A stretch of 64,000 nt of DNA from a virus (IMGVR_UViG_3300045993_000425:102844-166843); one strand, 5' to 3'. Numbered from the stretch's first letter, positions 1 through 8,700 are shown. Notes: generated by a model not told the origin, from the letters alone. Numbers and translations are program-made.

Positions 1-213
1 GAGGGGTACTGCGCCGACTGGAAGTACGGGGCAATCCTCGTCTCGGACAGCTACTTCACCGAGTACGCTCAGACGTTGGCAGAGGACATCGGGGCGGTCG
101 GGAGCAAGGTGGAGTGGCCCTACACCTGCATCGACTGGGAGGCAGCGGCGCGGGACCTCAGGATGGACTACACGCCCGTCGACTTCGACGGCACCACCTT
201 CTGGTATCGCTAG
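1..213 (+). CDS. conserved phage/plasmid-type hypothetical protein, C-terminal part
   Basis: Only the 3' end lies in the window. Frame 1 is open from base 1 to a TAG at 211-213 and gives 70 residues containing SYFTEYAQTLAEDIGA and IDWEAAARDL and ending TFWYR. Short phage and plasmid proteins with a similar IDWEAAA...VDFDG tail are familiar to me as conserved hypotheticals; I cannot give a function. The next gene starts nine bases after the stop and uses an AGGAGA that begins inside it, so the two are probably in one operon. The start and any N-terminal domain are outside the window. Confidence 0.75.
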   Translation, partial: EGYCADWKYGAILVSDSYFTEYAQTLAEDIGAVGSKVEWPYTCIDWEAAARDLRMDYTPVDFDGTTFWYR

Positions 214-222
214 GAGAAACCA

Positions 223-966
223 ATGGGATACGACCTGTCCACGCTGGACCTCAAGAAGATCAAGAGCCTGCCGGTACTCGACCTACCGGCTGGCTACTCT
301 GTCCAGAAGAACCCCGGCAGCGGCTGCTTCCTCGACCCGCCTGGCTACCCGTCCTACTTCATCAGAGCCGTCTACAACAAGTACGGCAACGAGCCAGCGA
401 ACTACGACCCCTACTGCTTTGAGGTCGATGGGGTGCGGTACGGCTTCTCGCTGGAGGGGAAGGGGCCAGAGTTTCTCGAAAGCTTCTGGCTCGCCCTTCC
501 TCCGAACCACCCTCGGGTCCACGCCTGGTTCCTGGCCGTCTACCAGCACCTCGTTCACTGTTACGAAAACGAGTCAGCTACCGGGCATGACAAGCTGCTG
601 ATCTACCCGGTGCCTAGCTACCAGCTGAAGAAGGCGAAGATCGACCCTCGCTTCAAGACGGAGATCAACGAAGCCCTCACCAAGGAGGCTGAGAAGAGCA
701 ACAAGGAGCTCCTCGAGCACGCCGAAAAGGTGGGCATCCCTGAGAATCACAAGGGCTACCGGCTGATCAAGGACTTCTACCCGAACGTCCAGCCCGACCT
801 GGAGTTGATCAAGGACCCAGGAGTCAGGAAGCCTGGAGACTGGTGGGAGCGGTACTCCACGAAGCCCTCCCACGAGGACTGCCCTGGAGACGAAATCGGT
901 GGGCATCGGACTCACCCGACCAGCAATAACTGGTGCCAGCTTTGCGGCTGGAAGGACGGAGAGTAA
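223..966 (+). CDS. hypothetical protein with C-terminal zinc-binding motif
   Basis: A 247-residue protein of no family I recognise. The ATG follows AGGAGAAACC at good spacing and comes directly after the preceding gene. The first 130 residues are rich in aromatic residues and proline and look globular. Residues about 150-175 (INEALTKEAEKSNKELLEHA) are strongly helical. The tail holds a Cys/His set (HEDC, GGHRTH, WCQLCGW) that could bind one zinc ion. The next gene starts two bases after the stop codon, indicating co-translation. Codon use and direction match the early-type genes that follow. Confidence 0.75.
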   Translation: MGYDLSTLDLKKIKSLPVLDLPAGYSVQKNPGSGCFLDPPGYPSYFIRAVYNKYGNEPANYDPYCFEVDGVRYGFSLEGKGPEFLESFWLALPPNHPRVHAWFLAVYQHLVHCYENESATGHDKLLIYPVPSYQLKKAKIDPRFKTEINEALTKEAEKSNKELLEHAEKVGIPENHKGYRLIKDFYPNVQPDLELIKDPGVRKPGDWWERYSTKPSHEDCPGDEIGGHRTHPTSNNWCQLCGWKDGE

Positions 967-967
967 C

Positions 968-1141
968 ATGACAAAGACGGAAAAGACGAAGAAGGCAAGG
1001 GACATCTACCAGAAGCTGGGCTGCAACCTCATGAAGGCGACAGCCGTCTGGAGGCAGTTGGAGCCTACTGCGACTGAGCAGGAGGTCGCAGGCCTCATCG
1101 AGGACCGGCACAGCAAGCAGCAGCGAAACGAGATCTACTGA
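968..1141 (+). CDS. small hypothetical protein, 57 aa
   Basis: The ATG at 968 lies two bases after the upstream stop, with GGAG eight bases before it. The protein starts MTKTEKTKKARDIYQKLGC. It is helical and highly charged, with a lysine-rich start and the phrase LIEDRHSKQQRNEIY at the end. I do not recognise the family. The stop overlaps the next start (TGATG), so the small genes from 223 to 1596 form one translationally coupled group. The same frame stays open further upstream, but the ATG with the ribosome site is the sensible start. Confidence 0.65.
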   Translation: MTKTEKTKKARDIYQKLGCNLMKATAVWRQLEPTATEQEVAGLIEDRHSKQQRNEIY

Positions 1142-1596
1142 TGGACGCCCCCGAGATGACAGAGTCCCGTCTGGCTGCCTATCTGGAGGCAGGCAAGCAA
1201 GCGGCTGAAAACAGCTCCCAGCCTGCTCAGGCGAAGGGCAGGAAGACCAGGCGAGCCAAGGAGGAGGTGGCAGCCGCGCGAGCCGCCAGGGCAGCCTATG
1301 AAGCTGAGAGGGTGCTCTACGAGGGGCGCTACCGGCTGCGCTCTGAGATCCTCGAGCGGATGCTGGAGGGTGCCTGGAAGGGAGCGACGGTGTCAGAGAC
1401 GGATACCGAGCACGTCTTACAGCTAGCAGGGGCGGAACTCCACCTCCGCAAGGGCAACATTGACCTAGACGGCTGGAGCAAGCAAGCGTGCGAACGAGGG
1501 ATCCATCACCGGACGGCTCGTGATGACTATGGATTTGAGAACAGGACTTGCTTCTGCCAGAGCAGGAAGGGTCGAAAGGCTATCAAAAGCACTTGA
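1141..1596 (+). CDS. hypothetical basic helical protein, 151 aa
   Basis: Starts at the ATG of a TGATG overlap with the preceding gene. Residues 20-60 are alanine-, lysine- and arginine-rich and predicted helical (KTRRAKEEVAAARAARAAY), followed by ERVLYEGRYRLRSEILERM. The C-terminus is basic and contains CFCQSRKGRK. It could be a nucleic-acid-binding or structural small protein; nothing identifies a family. It is the last gene of the first block: a promoter-like sequence begins at 1593, overlapping its stop, and the next gene is probably transcribed from there as well as by read-through. Confidence 0.65.
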   Translation: MDAPEMTESRLAAYLEAGKQAAENSSQPAQAKGRKTRRAKEEVAAARAARAAYEAERVLYEGRYRLRSEILERMLEGAWKGATVSETDTEHVLQLAGAELHLRKGNIDLDGWSKQACERGIHHRTARDDYGFENRTCFCQSRKGRKAIKST

Positions 1597-1621
1597 CCGC
1601 TAGCTGGCTGTCTGGTAGTAT
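1593..1621 (+). promoter_or_regulatory. early-type sigma70 promoter
   Basis: TTGACC at 1593-1598, a 17-base spacer, then an extended -10 TGG-TAGTAT ending at 1621. It matches six other copies in the window in spacing and -10 box and stands 26 bases before the ATG of the next gene. Confidence 0.75.
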
Positions 1622-1647
1622 CCTTCTCACCTCAGACAAGGGAGCCC

Positions 1648-2067
1648 ATGATGGTAGCCAAGAACATCACCCCCTCGCTCGCCTCCATCCTGCGGCTCCT
1701 CCTCGACCAGGGTGGGTCGCGCCGCCTGGTCTACAAGAATGGGACCCGTCTCCAGCTGCGGGGGCTCGCCGGGAAGCTGATTCGGCTCCAGAAGGCTGGG
1801 CTGGTCGAGAACGTCAAGACGGAGAACTACAAGACCTACGAACAAGAGGAGGTCTTGGTCCTCCAGGCTGCCCACTTGGCAAGTGTCGAGGAGTCCAAGA
1901 ACCACAACGCTATGGTCCTAGCCAAGAATGGGGTGGTCGAGAACCCAATGTTCGTCGGTCCCTACTTCGGACCCAAGGTCGGTGACAAGATCTTGGTCGA
2001 GGTGGAGTGGCACCACTTCGTGACTGCCGCCGGTTGCGAGGCTCTCAACGCTTTCGAGCAGAAGTAG
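1648..2067 (+). CDS. hypothetical protein, possible winged-helix N-terminus
   Basis: A 139-residue protein behind a conserved early-type promoter. Two ATG codons are adjacent (1648 and 1651), and GGGAGCCC precedes both. Residues 8-55 (SLASILRLLLDQGGSRRLVY ... LAGKLIRLQKAGLVENVK) have the helix-helix-turn-helix and wing spacing of a small winged-helix domain, so DNA binding is possible. The second half (FGPKVGDKILVEVEWHHFV) looks beta-rich. No family is recognised with certainty. It is the first gene of its own transcription unit, and another promoter of the same type follows directly after its stop. Confidence 0.65.
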   Translation: MMVAKNITPSLASILRLLLDQGGSRRLVYKNGTRLQLRGLAGKLIRLQKAGLVENVKTENYKTYEQEEVLVLQAAHLASVEESKNHNAMVLAKNGVVENPMFVGPYFGPKVGDKILVEVEWHHFVTAAGCEALNAFEQK

Positions 2068-2096
2068 TTGACGGCTGGTTCCCGTTCTGATAGTAT
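2068..2096 (+). promoter_or_regulatory. early-type sigma70 promoter
   Basis: TTGACG at 2068-2073, a 17-base spacer, and an extended -10 TGA-TAGTAT at 2088-2096, starting directly after the stop codon of the previous gene. The downstream ATG at 2123 has AGGGGAGAA before it. Confidence 0.85.
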
Positions 2097-2122
2097 CGCT
2101 TTCACCTTCAGGGGAGAACACA

Positions 2123-2992
2123 ATGACCAAGACCAAGCTGACCGATGCCGCCAAGGAGCTCGACCTCACCATCAGCAACTACATCCTCTGCAAGTTCGAG
2201 GAAGAGGGAGCCCCGCTCTACGAGAGCCGCAGCGACACCGAGGTGGGTCAGGCCTACCTGAACCTCGACCTGGAGGACGGGGAGGTTTCGGTGACGACCG
2301 GTCACTACCAGGGTGACGGCATCCCCATGAGGGAGTGGCACGGTGAGATCCAGAGCTGGAAGTTCGGCTCGACCTGCATCTCGGGGGAGCAGCTGGAGAA
2401 GCTGGTCCAGAAGGCCCTCCCGCTGCTCGCCCGCGTCAACGACGGGGGGTACATCGAGTGGGATGGCAGCAACCACGTCGGTCAGCTGAACGAGGATGCC
2501 AGCGATGCAGAGCGGGAACTGGAGGACCTGCTGGAGCAGGTGGAGGGCGACATCGAGGCCTGGCAGGCTGGCGACTGGTTCTGCGAGTACCGCGACTCCC
2601 AGTTCCTCCAGGAGCTCTCCGATGCCGGCAGCGTCGAGGCCCTGATCGAGCAGTTGGAGTCGGAAGTCGACCACGACACCGTCATCGAGGGGCTCTCCTC
2701 CTACATCGAGGAGCGGGTGGAGGAGTTCCTGAAGGCCATCGAGGAGTGGATCGAGGACGACCGCCTGGTCGAGGTCCGCTACCGGCTGACCGGGCAGGAC
2801 CCTGAGATGGACGAGGAGAGCGGAATCTGGGAGGGGGAGTCGAGCGAGCAGGCCCTCTCCAAGCACATCGGGGGCATCATCGACTGGCCCACCGACGAGC
2901 GGCCAGAACTCAAGGCGAAGGTCGTCGGGCTGACCATCGATGTAGACAAGGACGGGGACCTCCTGGCGCACTTCACCGTCGAGACGATCTAG
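2123..2992 (+). CDS. acidic hypothetical protein, 289 aa
   Basis: Very acidic throughout, with runs such as LEDLLEQVEGDIEAWQAGDW and IEERVEEFLKAIEEWIEDD. The middle (residues 125-215) is probably helical. The start has a good ribosome site (GGGGAGAACACAATG) and lies 27 bases after a conserved early-type promoter. Highly acidic early phage proteins are often DNA mimics or bind host factors; that is only a possibility here, because no family match is evident. The last strand-like segment (VVGLTIDVDKDGDLLAHFTV) ends the protein, and the next gene starts at once with a GTG. Confidence 0.75.
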   Translation: MTKTKLTDAAKELDLTISNYILCKFEEEGAPLYESRSDTEVGQAYLNLDLEDGEVSVTTGHYQGDGIPMREWHGEIQSWKFGSTCISGEQLEKLVQKALPLLARVNDGGYIEWDGSNHVGQLNEDASDAERELEDLLEQVEGDIEAWQAGDWFCEYRDSQFLQELSDAGSVEALIEQLESEVDHDTVIEGLSSYIEERVEEFLKAIEEWIEDDRLVEVRYRLTGQDPEMDEESGIWEGESSEQALSKHIGGIIDWPTDERPELKAKVVGLTIDVDKDGDLLAHFTVETI

Positions 2993-3238
2993 GTGGCTGC
3001 TTACTTCATCGTACCTGCCCCTGGTAGCTATGGGGGCAGGACGAGGGTGATCTCCAGCCATCACACCCTCAAGGCTGCCGAGAGGGCCTTGGGGTCGCAG
3101 AAGGGGCATGCAGTGCAGTACTGCGTCAGGAGGGGCTGGCTGGTGAAAGGCGATCCCTTCTACCAGGCAGATCTCGCCCGCTTCCCGGTAGTCTACCCCT
3201 ATTCTCCATCGAATGTTGACACGCCCGTCCCGTTTTGA
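2993..3238 (+). CDS. small hypothetical protein, 81 aa
   Basis: Begins with a GTG directly abutting the previous TAG, with no clear ribosome site of its own, so it would depend on translational coupling. The protein (AAYFIVPAPGSYGGRTRVIS ...) is basic, with GHAVQYCVRRGWLVKG and an aromatic/proline-rich end. The last codons overlap the -35 box of the next promoter, which is unusual but common in this compact region. The family is unknown, and the coupling-only start makes this less certain than its neighbours. Confidence 0.5.
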   Translation: MAAYFIVPAPGSYGGRTRVISSHHTLKAAERALGSQKGHAVQYCVRRGWLVKGDPFYQADLARFPVVYPYSPSNVDTPVPF

Positions 3239-3244
3239 TAGTAT
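3216..3244 (+). promoter_or_regulatory. early-type sigma70 promoter
   Basis: TTGACA at 3216-3221, a 17-base spacer, and an extended -10 TGATAGTAT ending at 3244. A 43-base gap containing AAAGGAGAA separates it from the ATG of the next gene. Confidence 0.9.
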
Positions 3245-3287
3245 CCCTTCATCAGTCAGCCAGCCGGTACAACCAAAGGAGAACACA

Positions 3288-3908
3288 ATGGCCAAGTTCA
3301 CGAAGGCGTCCGCGAAGAAGTTCATCAAGAACGCCAAGATCACGGTCTACGTCAGCAAGCGTAGCGAGTACAACTGCTCGCACGCATTCATCGTCTTCCA
3401 GGAAGGTGAGGACAAGGGCTGGGGTCTGGCTCGGCAGTTCCGCATCGAGTTCCAGGCCAATAACCTGACCCACGCAGAGGATACGTTCTCAGATGTATCG
3501 CCCTACAAGCTGTTCGACTACGGGAACGTCCCGTTCGGCGGCTTCTACGGTGGGCACCTCGACGTGGGGCACGATCTCTCCTTCGACTCCGACTGGTCTG
3601 AGAAGCTGGTCGTCCCGCAGTTGGTCTGCAGCCTCCTTCAGGAGCAGATCCGCAACTGCAACCTGCACCTCGTCACCGAGTGCCAGCTGGGCGGGATCTG
3701 CGAGGCCATCGAGAAGCTGGGTGGCACCTACACCCTCGTTCGCCGGAACCACAACGACCGGGAGATCCTCGACATCCACTCCGATGAGATCAAGTTCGGA
3801 GTCGGGGCAGAGAAGGTCGCTCAGATCCGGGCCAACCTCGCCGCCAGGGACGCAGAGGTGAGGGCGAAGAGGGCGGCAGAGCTGGGGCTGTCCGAGGAGG
3901 TGGCGTAA
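3288..3908 (+). CDS. hypothetical protein, 206 aa
   Basis: The start MAKFTKASAKKFIKNAK is chosen because AAAGGAGAACACAATG precedes it; the frame is open further upstream but across the promoter. The N-terminal third is beta-rich with conserved-looking aromatics (HAFIVFQEGEDKGWGLARQF). The centre is glycine-rich (NVPFGGFYGGHLDVGHDLSF), and the C-terminus is an alanine/arginine helix. I do not recognise the family. The stop overlaps the next start (TAATG), so the following zinc-ribbon protein is co-translated. It is the first gene of a unit read from the promoter at 3216. Confidence 0.75.
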   Translation: MAKFTKASAKKFIKNAKITVYVSKRSEYNCSHAFIVFQEGEDKGWGLARQFRIEFQANNLTHAEDTFSDVSPYKLFDYGNVPFGGFYGGHLDVGHDLSFDSDWSEKLVVPQLVCSLLQEQIRNCNLHLVTECQLGGICEAIEKLGGTYTLVRRNHNDREILDIHSDEIKFGVGAEKVAQIRANLAARDAEVRAKRAAELGLSEEVA

Positions 3909-4144
3909 TGGCACTCTCCACCCTCGACCAGCAGGCCCTGAAGGCCCTCCTGGCTGGCAACCAGGAGAAGACCAAAGAACTCTCCAACTACGCTCGCCAG
4001 GTTCGAGGGAACACGCTTCCTTGCCCTGCCTGCGACGACACTGGGCCTCACGACGACAACGGAGAGAACGGATATGATCGGATGCTCTGCTGCCGGAAGT
4101 GCGGCGAGCACTGGGATGTCTACACCGAGGCTGTGTACTGGTAG
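3908..4144 (+). CDS. small zinc-ribbon protein
   Basis: A 78-residue protein starting at the ATG of a TAATG overlap. An N-terminal helix (LDQQALKALLAGNQEKTKEL) is followed by a four-cysteine ribbon: CPAC at about residues 39-42 and CCRKC near 60-64, the spacing of a typical zinc knuckle pair. It could bind DNA, RNA or a host protein; no enzyme motif is present. It is one of at least six small Cys-pair proteins coded on the plus strand of this window. Confidence 0.7.
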   Translation: MALSTLDQQALKALLAGNQEKTKELSNYARQVRGNTLPCPACDDTGPHDDNGENGYDRMLCCRKCGEHWDVYTEAVYW

Positions 4145-4187
4145 TTTGTACTAGATATCTGACAGGTAGTACCACAAGGAGAACAAC

Positions 4188-4577
4188 GTGAAGAATCTGA
4201 CCAAGGCGCAGCTCATCAAGAAGACCGAACTCACCGACGCTATCCAGAAGGCACAGGAGGTACTGGAGGCGAAGATCGCAACCTTCAACGAGATCAAGGC
4301 CACTGAGTGGTGTGAGGTGGAGGATGCTCTCGCCAAACTCAACGACGAGGTCGAGGAGTTCAACGACTTCCGGCAGGAGATCGTGGACGAGCAGAACGAG
4401 TACTACGAGGGGAAGAGCGAGAGGTGGCAGGAGAGCGATGCGGGGCAGGACTACGACGCCTGGCGGCAGGAGTGGGACAACGAGATCTCCACCGCCAACG
4501 ACATCGACGAGCCCGACGACGCCACGTTCGACGAAACCCCCGCTGACGACATCGAGAACCTTCGCGAGGAGCCGTGA
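4188..4577 (+). CDS. acidic coiled-coil hypothetical protein, 129 aa
   Basis: Starts at a GTG with AAGGAGAACAAC before it. The first 80 residues form a long charged helix, probably a coiled coil (LTKAQLIKKTELTDAIQKAQ, then EDALAKLNDEVEEFNDF), followed by a strongly acidic tail rich in Asp. No catalytic motif is seen. The stop overlaps the next start in GTGA, beginning a chain of tiny coupled genes that runs to 5423. The function is unknown. Confidence 0.7.
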   Translation: MKNLTKAQLIKKTELTDAIQKAQEVLEAKIATFNEIKATEWCEVEDALAKLNDEVEEFNDFRQEIVDEQNEYYEGKSERWQESDAGQDYDAWRQEWDNEISTANDIDEPDDATFDETPADDIENLREEP

Positions 4578-4705
4578 CCACAATACTGACCATCGTCATC
4601 ACCCTGGCCGCCAGCCTTGTCATCGACATCCTGGCGGCTGTTTTCATCCTCCGCAGCCGTAGCCGGTCACAGCAGCTAGTCAACTTGATCAAGAGGTGGC
4701 TATGA
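4574..4705 (+). CDS. single-pass small membrane protein, 43 aa
   Basis: Starts at the GTG of a GTGA overlap with the previous stop. Nearly the whole N-terminal half is hydrophobic (TTILTIVITLAASLVIDILA, then AVFIL), followed by the basic RSRSRSQQ, so it would span the membrane once with the basic tail probably in the cytoplasm by the positive-inside rule. The next tiny gene starts at the ATGA of its own stop. Small membrane proteins of this sort in phages can be holin-like, spanin-like or host-modifying; nothing here decides. Confidence 0.5.
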   Translation: MTTILTIVITLAASLVIDILAAVFILRSRSRSQQLVNLIKRWL

Positions 4706-4758
4706 GCATACAGGAAGACGATAACGCCGCCCGAGCCGCCCTGAAGGAGGAGCCGTGA
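4702..4758 (+). CDS. micro-ORF, 18 aa
   Basis: ATG at 4702 in an ATGA overlap, coding MSIQEDDNAARAALKEEP, and ending in a GTGA overlap with the following gene. The two 4-base overlaps and the AAGGAGG it supplies for the next gene suggest it is translated, mainly to carry ribosomes along the message. A function as a peptide is not supported by anything visible. Confidence 0.35.
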   Translation: MSIQEDDNAARAALKEEP

Positions 4759-4994
4759 ACCAGATCGGATGCGACATGTGCGTGCATGAACTTATCGCCA
4801 TGCAGTTGCGTGAGCGGGTGAAGGTGCTGGAGGCTGACTTCCAGAGCTGCGCGCACGAACTGGAAATCTCAGACGCCGCTGCGGACAGGGCTGTGGCCCG
4901 CGCCTCCCAGCTGGAGGCGGCGCTGGTGTGCCCCTGCGGAGGTGACTACGGCACCCACAGGTGCATCCGCTGTGACTCGGAGGTGGGGCCGTGA
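4755..4994 (+). CDS. small coiled-coil protein with zinc-ribbon tail, 79 aa
   Basis: GTG start in a GTGA overlap, with GAAGGAGGAGCC directly before it. It has CDMC at residues 6-9, a helix with heptad-like hydrophobics (AMQLRERVKVLEADFQSCAH), and a tail with CPCGGDY and HRCIRCDSE, which makes a likely zinc site. After its stop, again in a GTGA overlap, a 13-codon reading frame (4991-5032) leads into the next gene. No family is recognised. The arrangement resembles compact early operons of large phages. Confidence 0.6.
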   Translation: MNQIGCDMCVHELIAMQLRERVKVLEADFQSCAHELEISDAAADRAVARASQLEAALVCPCGGDYGTHRCIRCDSEVGP

Positions 4995-5028
4995 GCCTGC
5001 TATCAAACACGTCTCTAAGAGGTGGGCT

Positions 5029-5298
5029 ATGACTGACAATAGCGATGAATCTCACAAGCGTTATGAGTTCATAGAACTGCACGCTGAGATCTATCGCCTG
5101 CGCGCAAATTGTGAGAGTCTAGAAGCCATCGTAACCGACCTGCTAGTTGGAGCCAGAGATCTCAAGTCTAGAAACGAGCTGCTGAAAACAGCACTACATG
5201 AGATTGTGGCCATAACCAGCGATGCCGACACAAACCATAGAGTTTTCACAGCCATGACAATTGCCAGAGCTGCTATTGAACAGGAGAATGGGCTATGA
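5029..5298 (+). CDS. small coiled-coil hypothetical protein, 89 aa
   Basis: The start MTDNSDESHKRYEFIELHAE is chosen at 5029, where the ATGA overlaps the end of a 13-codon reading frame (4991-5032) that may be a coupling peptide; GAGGTGGG supplies the ribosome site. The protein is almost all helix, with a leucine/isoleucine heptad pattern (IYRLRANCESLEAIVTDLLV), so an oligomeric coiled coil is likely. AT content is a little higher than in its neighbours. The stop overlaps the next ATG. Function unknown. Confidence 0.6.
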   Translation: MTDNSDESHKRYEFIELHAEIYRLRANCESLEAIVTDLLVGARDLKSRNELLKTALHEIVAITSDADTNHRVFTAMTIARAAIEQENGL

Positions 5299-5423
5299 GC
5301 GACAAGGCTGAGATCACATGCCCATTCTGCCGGTCGAGCGACATAGCAGAACTCTGGATCCTCGACCGGCTCCTTCACCTTCGCTGCCTGGCTTGCTGGG
5401 GTCTTTTCTGCAAGGCTAGCTAG
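5295..5423 (+). CDS. tiny zinc-ribbon protein, 42 aa
   Basis: ATG at 5295 in an ATGA overlap with the previous stop. The peptide MSDKAEITCPFCRSSDIAEL continues to HLRCLACWGLFCKAS and a TAG. The pairs CPFC and CLAC, about 26 residues apart, are a classic treble-clef or ribbon zinc site, which argues that this short frame is real. It is the last gene of the tightly coupled chain from 4188; a promoter-like sequence follows twelve bases after its stop. Confidence 0.55.
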   Translation: MSDKAEITCPFCRSSDIAELWILDRLLHLRCLACWGLFCKAS

Positions 5424-5434
5424 CAGCAATCTTG

Positions 5435-5463
5435 TTGACAGAAAACCCATCGATATGTTATTC
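5435..5463 (+). promoter_or_regulatory. probable sigma70 promoter
   Basis: A perfect TTGACA at 5435-5440, then a 17-base spacer to TTATTC (or 18 bases to TATTCA). The -10 box departs from the TAGTAT family seen elsewhere, so confidence is lower. The next gene starts at 5502. Confidence 0.5.
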
Positions 5464-5501
5464 ATCTATCATGCTGCAACGACGCGGCTAGGGAGATACC
5501 A

Positions 5502-5741
5502 ATGGCGAACGAATTGACGGCAGCAGAGCAGGCATACGAGGCGGCACTCATCGGGTGCAAGCGTGCGGCCTATGCTATGCATCGCGCCGCCGACGAGGCC
5601 ACCCAAGAGCAGTACGCGGCACTCAAGGTGCGCCATGTCATGTCACGGGCCACTCTGGCCGCCGCCTCCGCGTCGATGGGATCGTCGGTGAACCGCGAGG
5701 AGATCGAGTCCCGCGTGGCGACGATGAGGATCTCCCGGTAA
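5502..5741 (+). CDS. small helical hypothetical protein, 79 aa
   Basis: ATG preceded by AGGGAGATACC. The protein (MANELTAAEQAYEAALIGCK ...) is alanine-rich and predicted almost wholly helical, without cysteine pairs or charged clusters that point to a function. It is probably read from the promoter at 5435. The gene converges on the first giant minus-strand gene: the two stop codons are two bases apart, with no terminator hairpin between them, so transcripts from the two strands may overlap here. Confidence 0.65.
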   Translation: MANELTAAEQAYEAALIGCKRAAYAMHRAADEATQEQYAALKVRHVMSRATLAAASASMGSSVNREEIESRVATMRISR

Positions 5742-5743
5742 GG

Positions 5744-8700
5744 CTAGCAGCCAGACCACAGTTTGTTCATGCCCTCTGACAGGTTGCCGTGGATGTCTCG
5801 CAGCTGCCGCAGCCTAGTCATAGGGCATTCAGTACCAACCCCATAAAGTCTAAGCGTTTTCTCGATGACATTCTCATTCAGGTCGAGTAGCCACTCCCTG
5901 AGGTCGATATCGTCCTGACCAGCCAGCTTAGGCATGTAGACAAGCCGGTCCTCTGGGGCCATCTTCATGAAGTCTAGAGGAGCCCATGCTCGCAGGATGT
6001 AAGGCACGAAGCTGCTAGGGTCAGTTCCAGGCGAGTAGTCCGTACCGGCGAAAGCTGACCCATGATCGATGAGGGCGATAGCACCGGCTGGCTCGACCAG
6101 AATGTTCTGGCCATGAGCATCAGTCTCCCCAATGACCCAGAGGTAGCAGGCTAGCCGGTGTAGGAGGCCTGACTTCAGGTAGGGGATGAGCACCTCAGAG
6201 GCTAGCTGCTCTGCCTGCCTGTTCTGCTCGTCCAAGGGCTTGAATTGCGCCCCTAGCAGCCTCATGGCGGCGGTTTCGCGCCCATTGATGAGGAGCAGGT
6301 CGCAGTGGGGGATCGACTGCCCTAGCCCCATCTCCTTCGCAATATGGTAGGCTGCCGCTTCCCTGGCCGACTGGCTGGCGGTTTCCTGCCTGACTCCAGC
6401 AGCCGGTGAAAGTTTCCCACTGCCTGGCTTGAGGAGCCAGATGCCACCAGACTTAGGGTCACGAGCAGCTAGAGCCCCCTTGGAGTGCTTGCCGTTGAGG
6501 TTGAGAGGCCAGACGAGGCCTTCCTTCGCCGCTCTCCCTACCTCGAGTGCTGTGTCACGCGCCTCGAGGACAGCCGGTGTGACAGTCTTGACCCAGTGCT
6601 TCTCCTCTTCAGCCTTCCCAAGGTCCCTTCCGCCAAGCTCTAGGACAGCCTCCAGGGCTCGGAGGTTCTGTTCGTTGTCGGCTAGCTGGACAGCGAAGAG
6701 GACAGCCTTCTTCTTGTCTCCAAGCACCCTGTAGGCAATCTGGTACTGGTCATGGTCGAACGGCCTACCGGCGGCCAGGAAGATAGCTGCACTGACCAAG
6801 CGGTCTAGGTCTGGGTCGTGCCCAAGCTGCCTGGAGGCCTGGATGATCTCCCAGGACTCAAGCTTACCGGCTTCTGGGTCGAGCCCGAGTAGCTGCTCTG
6901 ACTTCTTGGTCTTGTTGGGACTAGCAGGAGCCATCTGAAGGCTGTGACGGTCCGGCTTGCCGGGAGTGCCTTGCTGCACCTTTAGGTCTGGCTGTGTCTC
7001 TAGTGAGTCCCACAGAGCGTAAGACTCTGGTGAGTTTGTGGTGTCTGACCATACCGTCCCGAACCTAGAAGCTAGATGGCGATACAGAGCAGTAGCGACC
7101 CCTTGTCGCTGGAACTTGGGATGGACGACTGTATTGAAAATGGTCATTCCGGTTCTATTCGAGATACCTCTTAGGGTTGCGATGGTCGGTCGCTCTTCGA
7201 TGTGAGTTGGCACGTCTGTTGCCGTGACATTGAAGCGGGACCACGGGATATCTCCTTCGTCCTCTGAGTCTCGATAGTGATGTACCCACCTGCCTTCCCC
7301 CAAGGGGTGAGTGTCGATGTAGGTATCAGGGGTTCCTGGGCGAGCGTCTTCGGCCTGATACCTAGCCTCATTGTCTGGCCATGAAGGGTACTCTAGTGGC
7401 ATCTTTCTTAGCCGCTCTGACTTCCGAGTACTATCAGGTGCAGGAGGCAGCTGACCCGGCAATCTGCGGCGACGAGGGATGGCTCCAGCAGCTGCAATGC
7501 CACCAGCAATGCCCAAGCCAACAGCACCCAGACCGAATCCGACCCGGCTGCCGGTTTGGGCTCCTTCGTAGGTAGACAGGGCGGCCTCTCGCATCTCGGG
7601 ATCAACCGGCATAGGAGCGTGGTCCCAAGCTCTCTTCTCTGACTCCAGAGTGGCCCCACTCAAGGTATTCGCTATAGTCCCCGGTGCAGGAGGGTTGGGG
7701 TCTAGGATGTGACCTGCCTCATGGGAGACTGCACTCGGGTGAGCAGTGTCATTGGCAAAGATGTGCCCCTCGGATGGAATCGAGAAGGGGCTCATCTTTA
7801 CGGAGGTCTTGAACTTCGCCCAGCGTGCTTCCTCCTTTGGGGTGGTGGGAGCTCGTAGGTCTGCTGGGGTAGTCAGCTTGATCCCAGGAAGCTTGGAGGC
7901 ATTGCGGTCGAATATGGCTCGAGTCGGCTCTACTTCATGTGCGTGCCTGGCATTGACCTGACTCCAGTGCTTGGCCTGAGTCAAACTGCCAACCCCACTA
8001 CCCGCCTTGGCTCCCGCTAGCCCACCGGCAGTCGCCATGCCAAGAGCAAGCGCACCTATGACTCCATTACGGATAGCTCCCTTCTCAAGAGAGTCGTCGC
8101 TCTCGGCAATGGAGTCGATCAACCCGTAAATCCAGGTCAGGTTGACCTCGTCCACCTTGGCCTTGTCGGCTGTCAGGGATGTCTCGACAGTGACCGTCAG
8201 AGGGCAGCCCAGATGCTCGAAGACCCCTTGCGTCGTATTGTCAATATCCTTGCAGATGAGCAAGCCGTCTGGGTCTACTGTCCCTTTATTCCCCTCGACA
8301 TCGTAGAGCTCGACCTTCTGCCCAGCCGCAGCCGGTAGAATCTCGGCAGCCTTCTTAGCCACCTCTCGGAGCTGGTCATCGAAGACATAGGCATAGGTAG
8401 ATGGAGGTAGGTCTTTCTTGTCTAGGTCAGAGTCCTGGTGGAGGTCTACCATCGCATCCGGCGTAGGGATGGAGATGATGTCCTCATAGAAGGCTTTAGC
8501 CTCGTCTGAGGCATCAGGAGCTACTCGGACATCGTCATACCGCCGGTCAGCTACCTCGAGCACCCATTTCCCTTTGACCCGGTACTCGATCAAGTGGTTG
8601 GAAGGCGTCCCATCCTTGATGTTTCTCTTGCCTCGCCCCCAGCCGGTAGGATTGTAGAGGGGGTAGATATTCAGACCCACACCCTTCTCCTTGGCGTATT

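Noticed and set aside
2458-2805. Gly/Arg-rich frame of 115 codons inside the acidic gene at 2123.
   Set aside because: Typical shadow of a GC-rich gene; no ribosome site or promoter of its own.
4145-4172. TTTGTA-16-TAGTAC before the gene at 4188.
   Set aside because: A transcript from here would start inside the ribosome site AAGGAG, and the -35 is poor; the gene is better read from the promoter at 3216.
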